A stretch of DNA of 64,000 nt. It comes from JADZEM01 sp046328125 (lineage in GTDB: Bacteria > Chloroflexota > UBA6077 > JACCZL01). The stretch is taken from assembly GCA_046328125.1 (NCBI GenBank), contig JAXLXF010000008.1, forward strand, positions 124,001 to 188,000, read 5' to 3'. Positions within the stretch are counted from its first letter, which is position 1. Each line of letters starts with the position of its first letter. The notes beneath the pieces are model-generated. The model had not been told where the DNA came from. It made no database searches and saw only the letters and a program-made list of their open reading frames with translations. The translations under genes were made by a program, and so were the position numbers. Of this stretch, positions 48,503 through 57,350 are shown in pieces.

Positions 48503-49399
48503 ATGGCGACTGTCGCTCACTCATCCTCGGCTTCAGGCTCGATTCCGGTCTGGTCGTGGCTCGCAAAGAACAACCGGGGCTACTTCCTGGCCGGGTACGT
48601 CATCCTGTTCGTCCTCGGGATCTGGACGTTCTTCCCAGTCTACTGGCAGATCGCCACGTCGGTGCGCTCTGACGCGGACCTGTACACGCCGGTCGTGTCG
48701 TTGATCCCGAAGGCGTGGACGCTGGACCATTACAAGAACGTGCTGTTCGGGGCGCGCTCGCAGTTCGCGATCCAGTTCTGGAACAGCATCATCGTCTCGA
48801 TCACAACCACCTTCATCGCGGTGGCCTTCGGTGCGATGGCCGGCTACGCGCTGACCCGCCTGCAGTTCATCGGGCGGGCGACGCTGGCGCGGGTCCTGGT
48901 GTACTCGTACCTGGCTCCGGGGACGATCCTGTTCATCCCACTGTTCGTGATGTTCAACTATCTGAACCTGCGCGACTCGCTCATCGGGCTGATCCTGTCG
49001 TATCTCACCTTCACCGTGCCGTTCTCGACCTGGATCCTGATGGGGTACTTCAGAACGATCCCGGTCGAGCTCGAGGAGGCCGCGATGGTGGACGGTGCGA
49101 CGCGCTGGACGCTGCTGTGGCGGATCGTGCTCCCGCTGGCGGCGCCGGCCGTGGTCGTGTGTGCCGTCTTCACGTTCTCGTCCTGCTGGCGTGAGCTGCT
49201 GTATGCGTTGGTGCTGATCCAGGCGAAGGACAAGATGACCGGGCCGATCGGCATGACGTCGTACGTGGTCGGCGACACCTTTTACTGGGGCCAGATGATG
49301 GCCGCCGCCACGCTCCTGTCGCTACCGCCGATGCTGCTGTACCTCTTCGGGCAGCGCTGGGTGATTCAGGGATGGACGGCGGGCGCCGTCAAGAGCTAG
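48503..49399 (+). CDS. Sugar ABC importer 1, permease (MalG/UgpE type)
   Basis: Second membrane subunit of the same importer. 298 residues, six helices, with FPVYWQIATSVRSDADLYTP after helix 1 and the EAA loop EEAAMVDGATRWTLLWRIVL. The ending RWVIQGWTAGAVKS is typical of MalG-type permeases, which close with a GAVK motif. GAGGAGGG precedes the ATG; it overlaps nothing and is spaced 4 bases from the first permease. Confidence 0.94.
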   Translation: MATVAHSSSASGSIPVWSWLAKNNRGYFLAGYVILFVLGIWTFFPVYWQIATSVRSDADLYTPVVSLIPKAWTLDHYKNVLFGARSQFAIQFWNSIIVSITTTFIAVAFGAMAGYALTRLQFIGRATLARVLVYSYLAPGTILFIPLFVMFNYLNLRDSLIGLILSYLTFTVPFSTWILMGYFRTIPVELEEAAMVDGATRWTLLWRIVLPLAAPAVVVCAVFTFSSCWRELLYALVLIQAKDKMTGPIGMTSYVVGDTFYWGQMMAAATLLSLPPMLLYLFGQRWVIQGWTAGAVKS

Positions 49400-49473
49400 C
49401 CAGAGACTGGTCAGGCATCCAACGGCGCGCGGGACGCACCCGCGCACGCTCCACACATGGGAGGGTGACACCG

Positions 49474-50955
49474 ATGACCTCTGAGCGGATCTTCTCGCGA
49501 CGCGGCTTCCTGGGCGTGCTGGCAGGCACGGCCGGGGCGTCGGTGCTGGCCGCGTGCAGCGGTGGCGCGGCGACGTCTACGGCGCCCACGGCGGCGCCCG
49601 CAAAGCCGGCCGAGGCTGCGAAGCCCGCCGAGTCCAAGCCCGCCGAGAGCAAGCCGGCCGCGCCGGCCGCAGATGCGAAGCCGACCACCGCGCCAGCAGC
49701 CGCCGCGAAGCCGGCGGAAGGCGCGAAGCCGGCCGCTGGCGGGCCGGTCGTGGTCTGGCAGGGGCTGGACTACCTGCCCGAAGTCACCGGCCTGATGAAC
49801 GAGCGGTTCACGGCGGTGGCGAAGGAAAAGGGCTTCCAGATGACGTTCGAGGAGCTTCCCTCGGGCGCGGCCAGCACCGACCGCTTCAAGGCAGCCGTTC
49901 AGGCCAATACGCCGCCAGACATCTACCGCAACTTCGACTACGAGAACCAGTTCTGGCGCATCCAGGGCCAGATCGTGGACGTGTCGGACATCGTCAACCC
50001 GGTCAAGGACAAGGAGGGTGGTTTCCTCCAGCCGGTGAACGGGACGCTGGTCTACGACAACAAGTACTGGGGCGTCCCGATGGCGGTCAACTGCTGGCCG
50101 TTCCACGTGCGCCAGGACCTGCTCGACAAGGCTGGCCTGAAGTACCCGAAGAACTGGGACGAGCTGCGCGAGCACGGCAAGCAGCTGACGAAGGCGCCCT
50201 TGTACTACTTCGGTATGACGCTGGGGAAGGTCAACGACTCTAACAACCACTTCACCGGCATGGTCTGGACGTTCGGTGGCAAGCTCCAGAACGACGACGG
50301 CTCGTTCGCGGTCAAGCCGAACGACGAGGCATGGCTGAAGTCGATCGACCTGATTCTCCAGATGTACGACTCCGACAAGATCATCCCGCCCGGCTCCACC
50401 ACCTGGGACGACGGCGGCAACAACATGGCGTACCAGAGCGAGCAGCTCGTGGTCACCTCGAACCCGACGAGCGTCTACAACTGGTGCGTGCAGAACAAGC
50501 CGGAGCTGGCGAAGGCGACCAAGTTCTACAGCTACCCGGCCGGCCCGGCCGGCTCGTTCGGGCAGGTTGACGTCTGGGGCCTGGGTCTGTTCAAGAACGG
50601 CAAGGGCGGCGACAACGCTCGGACGCTGCTCAACAGCTTCATCGACCCGACGTGGTACGCGCAGTACATCAACAAGGGTCTGAAAGGACGGTTCGTGCCC
50701 GTGTTCAAGAACATGGGCCAGGACCCGCTCTGGAAGCAGGATCTGTACTCCGAGTACCAGACGATCATCGACACCGCGCGCTCGATGGCGTACAGCGCGG
50801 CCCCGCTCGGCGCCATCGCCGAGATCACGTCCAAGTTCGTGATCGCGGACCTGGTGCAGGACGTGGTGGTCAAGAAGGTGAAGCCGGCCGACGCGCTGGC
50901 GACGTTCGTCAAGACCGCCGGCGAGATCTACGCCAAGCCGGAGAACAAGCGGTAA
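49474..50955 (+). CDS. Sugar ABC importer 1, Tat lipoprotein binding protein
   Basis: Extracellular solute-binding protein (CUT1 family), 493 residues. It starts MTSERIFSRRGFLGVLAGTA with a twin-arginine motif and ends its signal with the lipobox LAAC, so a Tat-exported lipoprotein. A 60-residue spacer of Ala, Pro, Lys and Glu (AKPAEAAKPAESKPAESKPA) separates the anchor from the binding fold. Binding-fold segments include FDYENQFWRIQGQIVDVSDI and FTGMVWTFGGKLQNDDGSFA. The ligand is unknown. GGGAGGG sets the start at 49474. Confidence 0.93.
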   Translation: MTSERIFSRRGFLGVLAGTAGASVLAACSGGAATSTAPTAAPAKPAEAAKPAESKPAESKPAAPAADAKPTTAPAAAAKPAEGAKPAAGGPVVVWQGLDYLPEVTGLMNERFTAVAKEKGFQMTFEELPSGAASTDRFKAAVQANTPPDIYRNFDYENQFWRIQGQIVDVSDIVNPVKDKEGGFLQPVNGTLVYDNKYWGVPMAVNCWPFHVRQDLLDKAGLKYPKNWDELREHGKQLTKAPLYYFGMTLGKVNDSNNHFTGMVWTFGGKLQNDDGSFAVKPNDEAWLKSIDLILQMYDSDKIIPPGSTTWDDGGNNMAYQSEQLVVTSNPTSVYNWCVQNKPELAKATKFYSYPAGPAGSFGQVDVWGLGLFKNGKGGDNARTLLNSFIDPTWYAQYINKGLKGRFVPVFKNMGQDPLWKQDLYSEYQTIIDTARSMAYSAAPLGAIAEITSKFVIADLVQDVVVKKVKPADALATFVKTAGEIYAKPENKR

Positions 50956-50973
50956 GGGTGCCCCTCACCCCCG

Positions 50974-51001
50974 CCCCCTCTCCCGTGCGCGGGAGAGGGG
51001 G
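50974..51001. repeat. C/G-rich hairpin, family B
   Basis: CCCCCTCTCCCG at 50974-50985 pairs with CGGGAGAGGGGG at 50990-51001 around TGCG, 19 bases after the binding-protein stop, between convergent genes. Same stem as 22143-22170. It might end transcription of the importer operon although no T-run follows. Confidence 0.75.
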
Positions 51002-51087
51002 AGCCAGCGGGCGGCATCACGCTGGCCTGAGCCTCACGCTTCGTCAGGGCGCCTGGAAGGCCGGTGAGGCGAGGATCGGCGGGGTGG

Positions 51088-53085
51088 CTACAAATCCCGG
51101 CGCCAGAGCGAGCCGCCCAGCCCGAGGGCGTACGCCGCCAGCGTGTCGCCGTCGCCGGCGACCAGTGCAAGGCCCGTGATGAGCGGCACGCTGAGGCCGT
51201 GGTCCCAGAGGGCGAACGTCTCGCCGCCGTCTCGCGAGAGGTAGACGCGCTGATCCGACGCGGCGACGACCGTACGGTCGCGGCCAACGCGCGGCGACAG
51301 CGCCAGGGCCGTGATCGCCGATTCCGGATTGCCGATCTGAGTATCCTGCCAGAGCGGGCGCCGCACGCCGCGTCGGACCTGCCGCGCGTTTCTCAAAGGA
51401 CGGCTGATCCGGCCGGCGTGCCCGACCAGCAGGCTGGTGTCGAGATCGCCGGCGCGGGGCACCACGACCGCCATCACCGTTGCCGTGGGCGATTCGAGCC
51501 AGCACGTCCAGCGGGCGCCGAGATTGTCAGAGTGCCAGAGCTCCAGACCGGCCGGCTCGGCAGTGCCGTCCCGATTGACGCCGGTCACGCGCGCGATGGC
51601 GTACACCGTCCCATCGTGAGCCACGTCGGGCGAGGCGAACGCGCTGGCAAGGTCTGGACGATCTGGCGGCAGCGGCAGGCCGCGCCAGGAGGCGCCACCG
51701 TCGAGTGAGAGCGTAAGGTGGCCGCGACCGGCTGACACCAGGGCGGCCGGCCTGTCTCCCACCCACTCGGCACTGGCGATGGCAGCGGGCGTGCCGGTGT
51801 CGTCATCGGAGCGCTCGACTCGCGTCCAGTGTGAGCCCAGATCGTCGCTCCGATACAGGCCGTCCGAGAACGCCGCCAGGAGGCTCGGCGCAGTTGAGGT
51901 GACTGGACTCGGGGAAGGAGGCGCGGTCGCTGCGGATCTCACCAGCGCCACTGACGACGCCGCGAGCTCGGAGAGTCCGCCAGATCCAGGGTGCCAGCTT
52001 GCGCCACCATCCGACGACACGAGGACGCCAGCGTCCAGGCTCGCGACGGCGATGACCGGGTCCTGGCCGGCGGTTGCCAGGACGCTCAGCCCGACCGTCG
52101 CGCGGCCCGCGAGCCCGCGATTCGCGCCGTTCCAGCGAGTCTCAGCCGCCGGTGTGGCGAGCTCGCGGCGCATCACGCCGCCGTCGATGGTGCCGGCCAG
52201 GATCGCGGCGGCGCTCCCATCGGAGCCACCGGTAGGCACGAGCGCCACGCTGAGAATCGGGCCGAGCTCGTCGCCCTCCATCGTCCAGCTGAGGCCGCCA
52301 TCGCGGGAGACGACCACGCCGACGGCGGTGCCAGCGACGACGACGGACGCTCCGTCCGCGGCGCGCCCGATCGTCAGCGCCGTCACGCACGGCTCAGGAA
52401 ACGACACGACCGGTTCCCAGTTCTGGCCGCCGTCGTCGGATCGGAAGAGTCCGTCCGATTCCGTACCCGCCAGCGCGACGCCGTCGTCCTCGAACGTCGG
52501 GGAGAACGCCAATGCCTCAACGACCGGCGCTTCCGGCCCGAGCTCGACGAGCCGCCAGGCACGCCCCCCGTTTCGCGACCTATAGAGGCCGCTGGCGGTG
52601 CCGGCCAGTGCGGTCCGGTCATAGGAGAAGGCCGGCGAGAGGGCCAGCGATGTGACGTTCAAGTCGAGCAGCCCGGCGCTCGCGCCGTCCCAACTGAGGC
52701 CGCCGTCCTCGGACCGTAAGACGCCGTCCGATTCGGTGCCGGCTAGCACCACCCCGGCGTCGGCGAAGTCGCCGGTTGCGGCCAGGCATTGGACGCGGCT
52801 GCCGACCAGGGCTGGCCGCCAGCTCGCGCCGCCGTCGCCGGATCGGAACAGGCCGCCGGCGGTGCCGAGCAGCACCGTGCGGTCACGCTCGAAGGTGGAC
52901 GAGACGGCGAGCGTGTCCGGCACGGGAGCAGGCCCCAGACCGACCCAACGCCAGGACCGGCCGCCGTCTTCCGAGAGGTGGAGGCCGGCCGGCGTGGCGG
53001 CAAGAGTCAGCGAACCGCCAACCGCCGCGAGTGCCGGTACCGCGCCGCCCGGCCAGGTCGCCAGCAGCTCCCAGCCGTCGCTCAC
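51088..53085 (-). CDS. Asp-box (BNR/sialidase-like) beta-propeller protein
   Basis: 665 residues of repeating beta blades. About eleven Asp-box motifs (SxDGGxxW) are visible: SEDGGRSWRW, SGDGGASWRP, SEDGGLSWDG, SDDGGQNWEP, SRDGGLSWTM, SSDGGASWHP, SLDGGASWRG and others. There is no signal peptide and no sialidase catalytic set (no Arg triad or RIP motif), so it is probably a binding or scaffold protein, not an enzyme. The start ATG overlaps the stop of the GroEL-like gene (53082-53084), so the two are co-translated, hinting that the propeller is linked to chaperonin action. Confidence 0.85.
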   Translation of the reverse strand: MSDGWELLATWPGGAVPALAAVGGSLTLAATPAGLHLSEDGGRSWRWVGLGPAPVPDTLAVSSTFERDRTVLLGTAGGLFRSGDGGASWRPALVGSRVQCLAATGDFADAGVVLAGTESDGVLRSEDGGLSWDGASAGLLDLNVTSLALSPAFSYDRTALAGTASGLYRSRNGGRAWRLVELGPEAPVVEALAFSPTFEDDGVALAGTESDGLFRSDDGGQNWEPVVSFPEPCVTALTIGRAADGASVVVAGTAVGVVVSRDGGLSWTMEGDELGPILSVALVPTGGSDGSAAAILAGTIDGGVMRRELATPAAETRWNGANRGLAGRATVGLSVLATAGQDPVIAVASLDAGVLVSSDGGASWHPGSGGLSELAASSVALVRSAATAPPSPSPVTSTAPSLLAAFSDGLYRSDDLGSHWTRVERSDDDTGTPAAIASAEWVGDRPAALVSAGRGHLTLSLDGGASWRGLPLPPDRPDLASAFASPDVAHDGTVYAIARVTGVNRDGTAEPAGLELWHSDNLGARWTCWLESPTATVMAVVVPRAGDLDTSLLVGHAGRISRPLRNARQVRRGVRRPLWQDTQIGNPESAITALALSPRVGRDRTVVAASDQRVYLSRDGGETFALWDHGLSVPLITGLALVAGDGDTLAAYALGLGGSLWRRDL

Positions 53086-54749
53086 TTGCGGATCCGACGG
53101 AGCGGATCGCGGCGGCGGATCAGCACCTCGACGGTGAGCGCCGTCACCGCCGTGCTGACGGCAGCGTCGAGGGCGGCCTGGGTGACGCCGAGCGAATCGA
53201 CCAGCCCCTCCGCCCGCGCGTCGATCCAGCGACCCTGGAGCACGTCGAACGCGGTGCGCTCAGACACGGGCTGGCCCGCGAACTGATGCACGACCGCTCG
53301 GCCGTCGTAGCCGGCGTTCCGGGCAATGACCCGGGCCGGCGCGGCGAGCGCGTGGGCGAGCACGTCGAGGCCCACGCGTTCGCCCTCGTCTCCGTGGCGT
53401 GGAGCGCGGGCGAGCGCGTCCGCGCAGGCCAGCAGCGCGCCGCCGCCGCCGGCCACCACTCCGCCTTCCAGCGCGAGGCGGGTCGAGGTCAAAGCGGCCT
53501 CGACCTGCTGGCGCTTCAGTTCGCGCGAGCGGCGGGTCGGCGCGCCGACCAGGATGGTGGCGCCGGTCCCGGTCAGTTTGGCGATCCGCTCGCGGGTCAT
53601 CTTTCGGATGTACGGATCGTCCTGTCCGGCAGCCTGCTCGGCGCGGACGTCCGTGACGCGGCGGCGAATCGCGGCGCGGTCGCCCCGGCCGCCGACGATG
53701 CCGAACGACTGCCGGCTGGCCCAGACCTGTCGGGCGCTGCCGAGGTCGTCCAGGGTGGCCGCTTCCAGGCGCTCGCCCAGCTCGCCGCGCAGGCACCGTC
53801 CGCCGACGATGGCGGCCAGGTCGCCGAGGATGCCGGCACGCTGGTAGCCGATGGAGGGGGCGTTGACGGCGAGCGCCGCTGTCAAGACGCCGCTGCGGCG
53901 ATTGGCGAGCAGCGTGGCCAGCGCCGCGTCGCGCATCTCGGGGGCGATGACGACGAGTCGCGGTACGCCAGCCGCGACGCACGCCTCCATCGCCGGCACG
54001 AGCTGCTCCGGGCGCTCGACGGTTTGATCGGTGATGAGGATGCGAGGCTCCACGACGCGCGCGGTCGCCTCGCCGTCAGGCAGCAGGTGGGTTGAGACGT
54101 AGCCGCTCTCCCAGCGCACGCCGTCCACGTACTGATGGGTCGTCTCGTTGCCGTGCCCCTCTTCGACCATCACGATCCCATCCGGGCCGACCGTGTCGAG
54201 GATCTCGCCGATGGTCTCGGCAAGCTGGGCGTCGAGGACGGCGTGTCGCGCGACACGGGCGATCTCGTCCGGGCGCCCGATCTTCCAGGACAGGTCGGCG
54301 AGCGTGGCGCGGGCGATCTCCAGGCCGCGCCGAAGCCCCTGGCACAGCCTGACGACGTTCACACCGCCGGCGATCGAGCGTCCGCCCTCGTGGAGGAGCG
54401 CCTGGGCGAGCACGGCAGTCGTTGCGCCACCGTCGCCCGCCGTCTCCGACACCCGCAGGACGAGGTCGCGGATCAGCATCCCGCCGGAGTTCTCGAATGG
54501 GTCGTCCAGCTCGATGGTGCGGCGGGCGACGAGCGCGGCGGAGTCGAGCACCTCGGGAGGGTCTTTGCCGAGGATCGGCGCAACGGCGACCGTGCGCGGC
54601 ACCGGCCCGAGCGTCGGAGCGATCAGCGCCGTCATCTGGTCGGCGCCACGCAGCAACGCCGCGCGGGCCGCCGACCCGTAGAGGATCGGCGGCCCAAGCT
54701 CCGCCCAATCAGCCTGTCCAGAAGTGTGCCGGCCGGTGTCGATCACCAC
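53082..54749 (-). CDS. GroEL-like chaperonin paralogue lacking the catalytic Asp398 equivalent
   Basis: 555 residues, complete equatorial, intermediate and apical parts. Asp69 and Asp106 align with E. coli Asp52 and Asp87 (VLDSAALVARR; TAGDGGATTAVLA), and GGVVAGGGGALL and the late GLVDSLGVTQAAL (Asp495 region) are kept. The motif RVEDAL that holds Asp398 reads QVEAAL here: Ala418 occupies the Asp398 place. In GroEL, D398A binds ATP but hydrolyses it very slowly. The C-terminus ends RRRDPLRRIRK without GGM repeats, and the GDGTTTATVLA motif is altered. No groES is adjacent. Probably a specialised, non-housekeeping chaperonin. Confidence 0.85.
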   Translation of the reverse strand: MVIDTGRHTSGQADWAELGPPILYGSAARAALLRGADQMTALIAPTLGPVPRTVAVAPILGKDPPEVLDSAALVARRTIELDDPFENSGGMLIRDLVLRVSETAGDGGATTAVLAQALLHEGGRSIAGGVNVVRLCQGLRRGLEIARATLADLSWKIGRPDEIARVARHAVLDAQLAETIGEILDTVGPDGIVMVEEGHGNETTHQYVDGVRWESGYVSTHLLPDGEATARVVEPRILITDQTVERPEQLVPAMEACVAAGVPRLVVIAPEMRDAALATLLANRRSGVLTAALAVNAPSIGYQRAGILGDLAAIVGGRCLRGELGERLEAATLDDLGSARQVWASRQSFGIVGGRGDRAAIRRRVTDVRAEQAAGQDDPYIRKMTRERIAKLTGTGATILVGAPTRRSRELKRQQVEAALTSTRLALEGGVVAGGGGALLACADALARAPRHGDEGERVGLDVLAHALAAPARVIARNAGYDGRAVVHQFAGQPVSERTAFDVLQGRWIDARAEGLVDSLGVTQAALDAAVSTAVTALTVEVLIRRRDPLRRIRK

Positions 54750-54818
54750 GCGCTCGCTTTCGTGCGCGGCAACTCTACCCGACCGGGCGGCCTACATGGC
54801 GATCGGAGCCGTTCCGTC

Positions 54819-55985
54819 TCACTCGTAGACGACGTGGTCCTTCTGGTTCTTCTTGATCCAGTCCCAGTCAAAGGTCACGCCCAGGCCCGGGCCGGTCGGG
54901 ACGGGCACGTGCCCGTTCTCGTCCACGGCGCCGAGCTCGTCGGAGTAGCCACAGGCGTAGATCGGCGGCTTGGTGACCTTCAGTTTCGGGTGGACGAGGC
55001 CGAGCTCGTAGTAGTTGGTGTTCCGAACGGCGGCCATCGCGTGGCGATGGTGCGGCCCCGGCGCGTGGATCTCGACGTCGAGGCCGAAGCCCTCGGCGGA
55101 GTGGGCGATCTTCATCAGGCCGGTGATGCCGGCGTCGTAGTCGGCGTCGGCGCGCACGTAGTCGGTGCCGTCCGCGACGATGTTGTCCACGTGCAGCTCG
55201 TGGCCTCGGATGTGCTCGCCGATCAAGATCGGAGTCTTGATGATCTGGCGCAGCTTGCGGTGCCCGAATGCCGAGATGCCGCCGTCCTTGTACGGGTCTT
55301 CGAGCCAGAAGAAGCGGGCCTCGTCGCAGGCGTGCCCGACCTTCAGCGTCTCGCCCCAGGTGTTGTACTCACAGGCTGGGTCGATCATCAGGTCCATCTG
55401 GTCGCCGACGGCCTTGCGGGTCGCCAGGACGGTCGCCACCTCGCGCTCGATCGGGCCTGTGCCCCAGCCGTGGATCTTGAAGGCCGGGTAGCCCATCTCG
55501 CGGCACTGGACGGCGAACTCGGCGAACTGCTCCGGGGTGGTCAGGCCGCCGTTCTCGTCGCCGTGGTAGGTGGAGGCGTAGGCCGGCAGGGTCTTGCGGA
55601 AGCCGCCGAGCAGCTCCGAGATCGGCGCGTCGTACAGCTTGCCGGCGATGTCCCAGAGCGCGATGTCGATCGACCCGATCCCCATCCGGTCGTCTTTGCG
55701 GAGCGCCCGCTTCAGGTCGTTGTAGATCTTCTCGCGCTCCAGCGGGTTCTTGCCGATCAGGTAGCCGGCCATCCGTCCGACCTGGGCGTAGGTGGACGAA
55801 GTGCCGCCAGCGTACTCGCCGGCGACGCCCTGGTCGGTCTCGATGCGGATGACGTAGCCGCTGTTGTGGGCGGTGCTGCCGGCCAGGTAGACGCTGTTGA
55901 AGCCGTTGTAGTCGGTGCCCATGTCTGGGATGTCGTAGGTGTACTGGTACACCTCGACGCGGGTGATCTTCGGATGCCGAGCCAT
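54819..55985 (-). CDS. Enolase-superfamily (mandelate racemase-like) enzyme
   Basis: 388 residues; ATG 55985 has GGAGGACG upstream. Mg2+ ligands are Asp202 (MIDPACEYN), Glu229 (WLEDPYKDG) and Glu257 (IGEHIRGHE). Lys170 and His172 in FKIHGWG form a KxH pair, and His308/His312/His313 are in IHAPGPHHRH. Likely an acid-sugar dehydratase; this group has an unusually long and His-rich loop after the barrel's last strands. It is on the same strand as the chaperonin but 69 bases upstream, and may be unrelated to it. Confidence 0.85.
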   Translation of the reverse strand: MARHPKITRVEVYQYTYDIPDMGTDYNGFNSVYLAGSTAHNSGYVIRIETDQGVAGEYAGGTSSTYAQVGRMAGYLIGKNPLEREKIYNDLKRALRKDDRMGIGSIDIALWDIAGKLYDAPISELLGGFRKTLPAYASTYHGDENGGLTTPEQFAEFAVQCREMGYPAFKIHGWGTGPIEREVATVLATRKAVGDQMDLMIDPACEYNTWGETLKVGHACDEARFFWLEDPYKDGGISAFGHRKLRQIIKTPILIGEHIRGHELHVDNIVADGTDYVRADADYDAGITGLMKIAHSAEGFGLDVEIHAPGPHHRHAMAAVRNTNYYELGLVHPKLKVTKPPIYACGYSDELGAVDENGHVPVPTGPGLGVTFDWDWIKKNQKDHVVYE

Positions 55986-56117
55986 CGGTCGTCCTCCAGA
56001 TGTGGAGCGGGTGCCATGCCCGAGGATACCGCGATTCTCGGCCGGTTCCCCACCCGGCCTGGGGCTGCGCATGGGGCGAATGGGCTATCCTGGGTGGCGA
56101 GGCGCAGAGGAGGGCAG

Positions 56118-56507
56118 ATGAGCATCCTGGACCCCGAGGCGGCGCAGCTGCTCCGCCGGGCGATCCAGCTCGGCGATCCGGGGCGGACGTCGATCGTCGA
56201 CTTGCGGCGGGCGATCGAGCATCCGGTGCCGTTCGAGCTGCCGCCGTCGCGACTGCGCGGCGATGCGCCCCTCGCGAAGGTGTTGCGGCGCGCGATGGCG
56301 GTGGCCGAGGCCCGGGGCGCCAAGGTCGTCGGCCGAAGCGACCTGATCGAGGCGCTCATGGAGGCCGAGGCCGAAGCAGCGGGGCTCGATCTCGACCGAC
56401 TGCGCTTCTACCGCTGGTGTGTGCAGCGGAGCGCCGGCGACACGCCGCTCGCGGGCCGACAGATCGGCAGCGCCCGCGCGGTGCCGGGCGAGAGCGAGCG
56501 GGCGTGA
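56118..56507 (+). CDS. Hypothetical helical protein, ClpN-repeat-like
   Basis: 129 residues; GAGGAGGGCAG sets ATG 56118, since the frame is open for kilobases upstream only as antisense of the enolase-superfamily and chaperonin genes. Wholly helical and charged. The segment LRRAMAVAEARGAKVVGRSD followed by LIEALMEAEAEAAGLDLDRL resembles one Clp N-terminal repeat (adaptor-binding). This is a weak resemblance and other helical domains are possible. Followed after 57 bases by the secreted Pro/Thr protein. Confidence 0.6.
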   Translation: MSILDPEAAQLLRRAIQLGDPGRTSIVDLRRAIEHPVPFELPPSRLRGDAPLAKVLRRAMAVAEARGAKVVGRSDLIEALMEAEAEAAGLDLDRLRFYRWCVQRSAGDTPLAGRQIGSARAVPGESERA

Positions 56508-56564
56508 ACGCCGAGCACCTGCCGGCCGAGATCCGTTGTGTCTGAGTGACGGTCTGGAAGCGGC

Positions 56565-57212
56565 ATGGGCGGCATCGGGGGACCGACTCCAGGCTCGGCC
56601 AGAGCAGCCTCGGGCTGGCGTGTTCTGCCTCGGCTGCGCGTGTGGGGTGAACGACATGCCCGGCACCTCGCGACGCTGGGCGTCGTGGGCGCTCTCGCGG
56701 TCACCGTCGTGCTGGCGCTGCCAGGGGTGAGCGGCGCCGGTGCCCAGGCGTCGCAGGAATCGGTCGAGATGCTGGCGCAGCTCCAGCCCACGGCCACCAA
56801 AGTGCCGTTCCGTCCGCCGATGCCGGCTGGGGCCACTCCTTCGCCCCAAACGACGGCGACGACGGCTATGACACCATCGCCCGTCACGTCGCAGGCCACG
56901 CCGGCGGTCACCCCATCGACCACCACGTCCGCCCCAGCGACACCGTTGCAGACGGTTGGGCCGCGCGCCGCTCCCGCGCAGATACCGCCGTCCGTCGGGG
57001 CGAAGCCGACGGCGACGAAGATCCCGTTCCGGCCGCCGGGGGGACCGTCGGTGGTCGCGCCAACCTCGATTCCGTTAGCGACACCTTCGCTGGCGCCTGC
57101 TGCTCCGCCCGCGCCGACAGCCACCACCACAAACGTGGCGCCGCCGCATCCGACGGCGACCAAGATCCCATTCCGCCCACCGATGCCCCCGGCCCCGGCA
57201 GGAGGCCCGTGA
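56565..57212 (+). CDS. Secreted Pro/Thr-rich protein with three PTATKxPFRPP repeats
   Basis: 215 residues. Signal or membrane helix at about 35-60 (ATLGVVGALAVTVVLALPGV), then a low-complexity Thr/Pro/Ala region. PTATKVPFRPPMP, PTATKIPFRPPGG and PTATKIPFRPPMP occur at about residues 76, 148 and 196. The kinase encoded immediately downstream ends with PTKVPFRPPGS, so the motif is shared. Probably cell-wall or extracellular; function unknown. Confidence 0.72.
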   Translation: MGGIGGPTPGSARAASGWRVLPRLRVWGERHARHLATLGVVGALAVTVVLALPGVSGAGAQASQESVEMLAQLQPTATKVPFRPPMPAGATPSPQTTATTAMTPSPVTSQATPAVTPSTTTSAPATPLQTVGPRAAPAQIPPSVGAKPTATKIPFRPPGGPSVVAPTSIPLATPSLAPAAPPAPTATTTNVAPPHPTATKIPFRPPMPPAPAGGP

Positions 57213-57350
57213 TGGTGGCGCCGGCGAGGCGGCTGGTGTCGCCGGGACGCGGGTGGCGCTGTTCGCGATAGGACATTCAGAAGAGGCAAGAATCTGTTAG
57301 CCTACGAATCAGAGGATCGTGCGTGGCGTGCTGTCGGGGGACTCTGAGCT

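Noticed and set aside
51088..53085. Sialidase activity for the Asp-box protein
   Set aside because: Asp-boxes alone are structural; no Arg triad, FRIP motif or export signal was seen.
54135..56117. A 790-residue plus-strand reading frame ending in the 56118-56507 gene
   Set aside because: Antisense to the chaperonin and the enolase-superfamily gene, with composition of a GC-rich shadow. Only the last 129 residues, after a good ribosome-binding site, look real.
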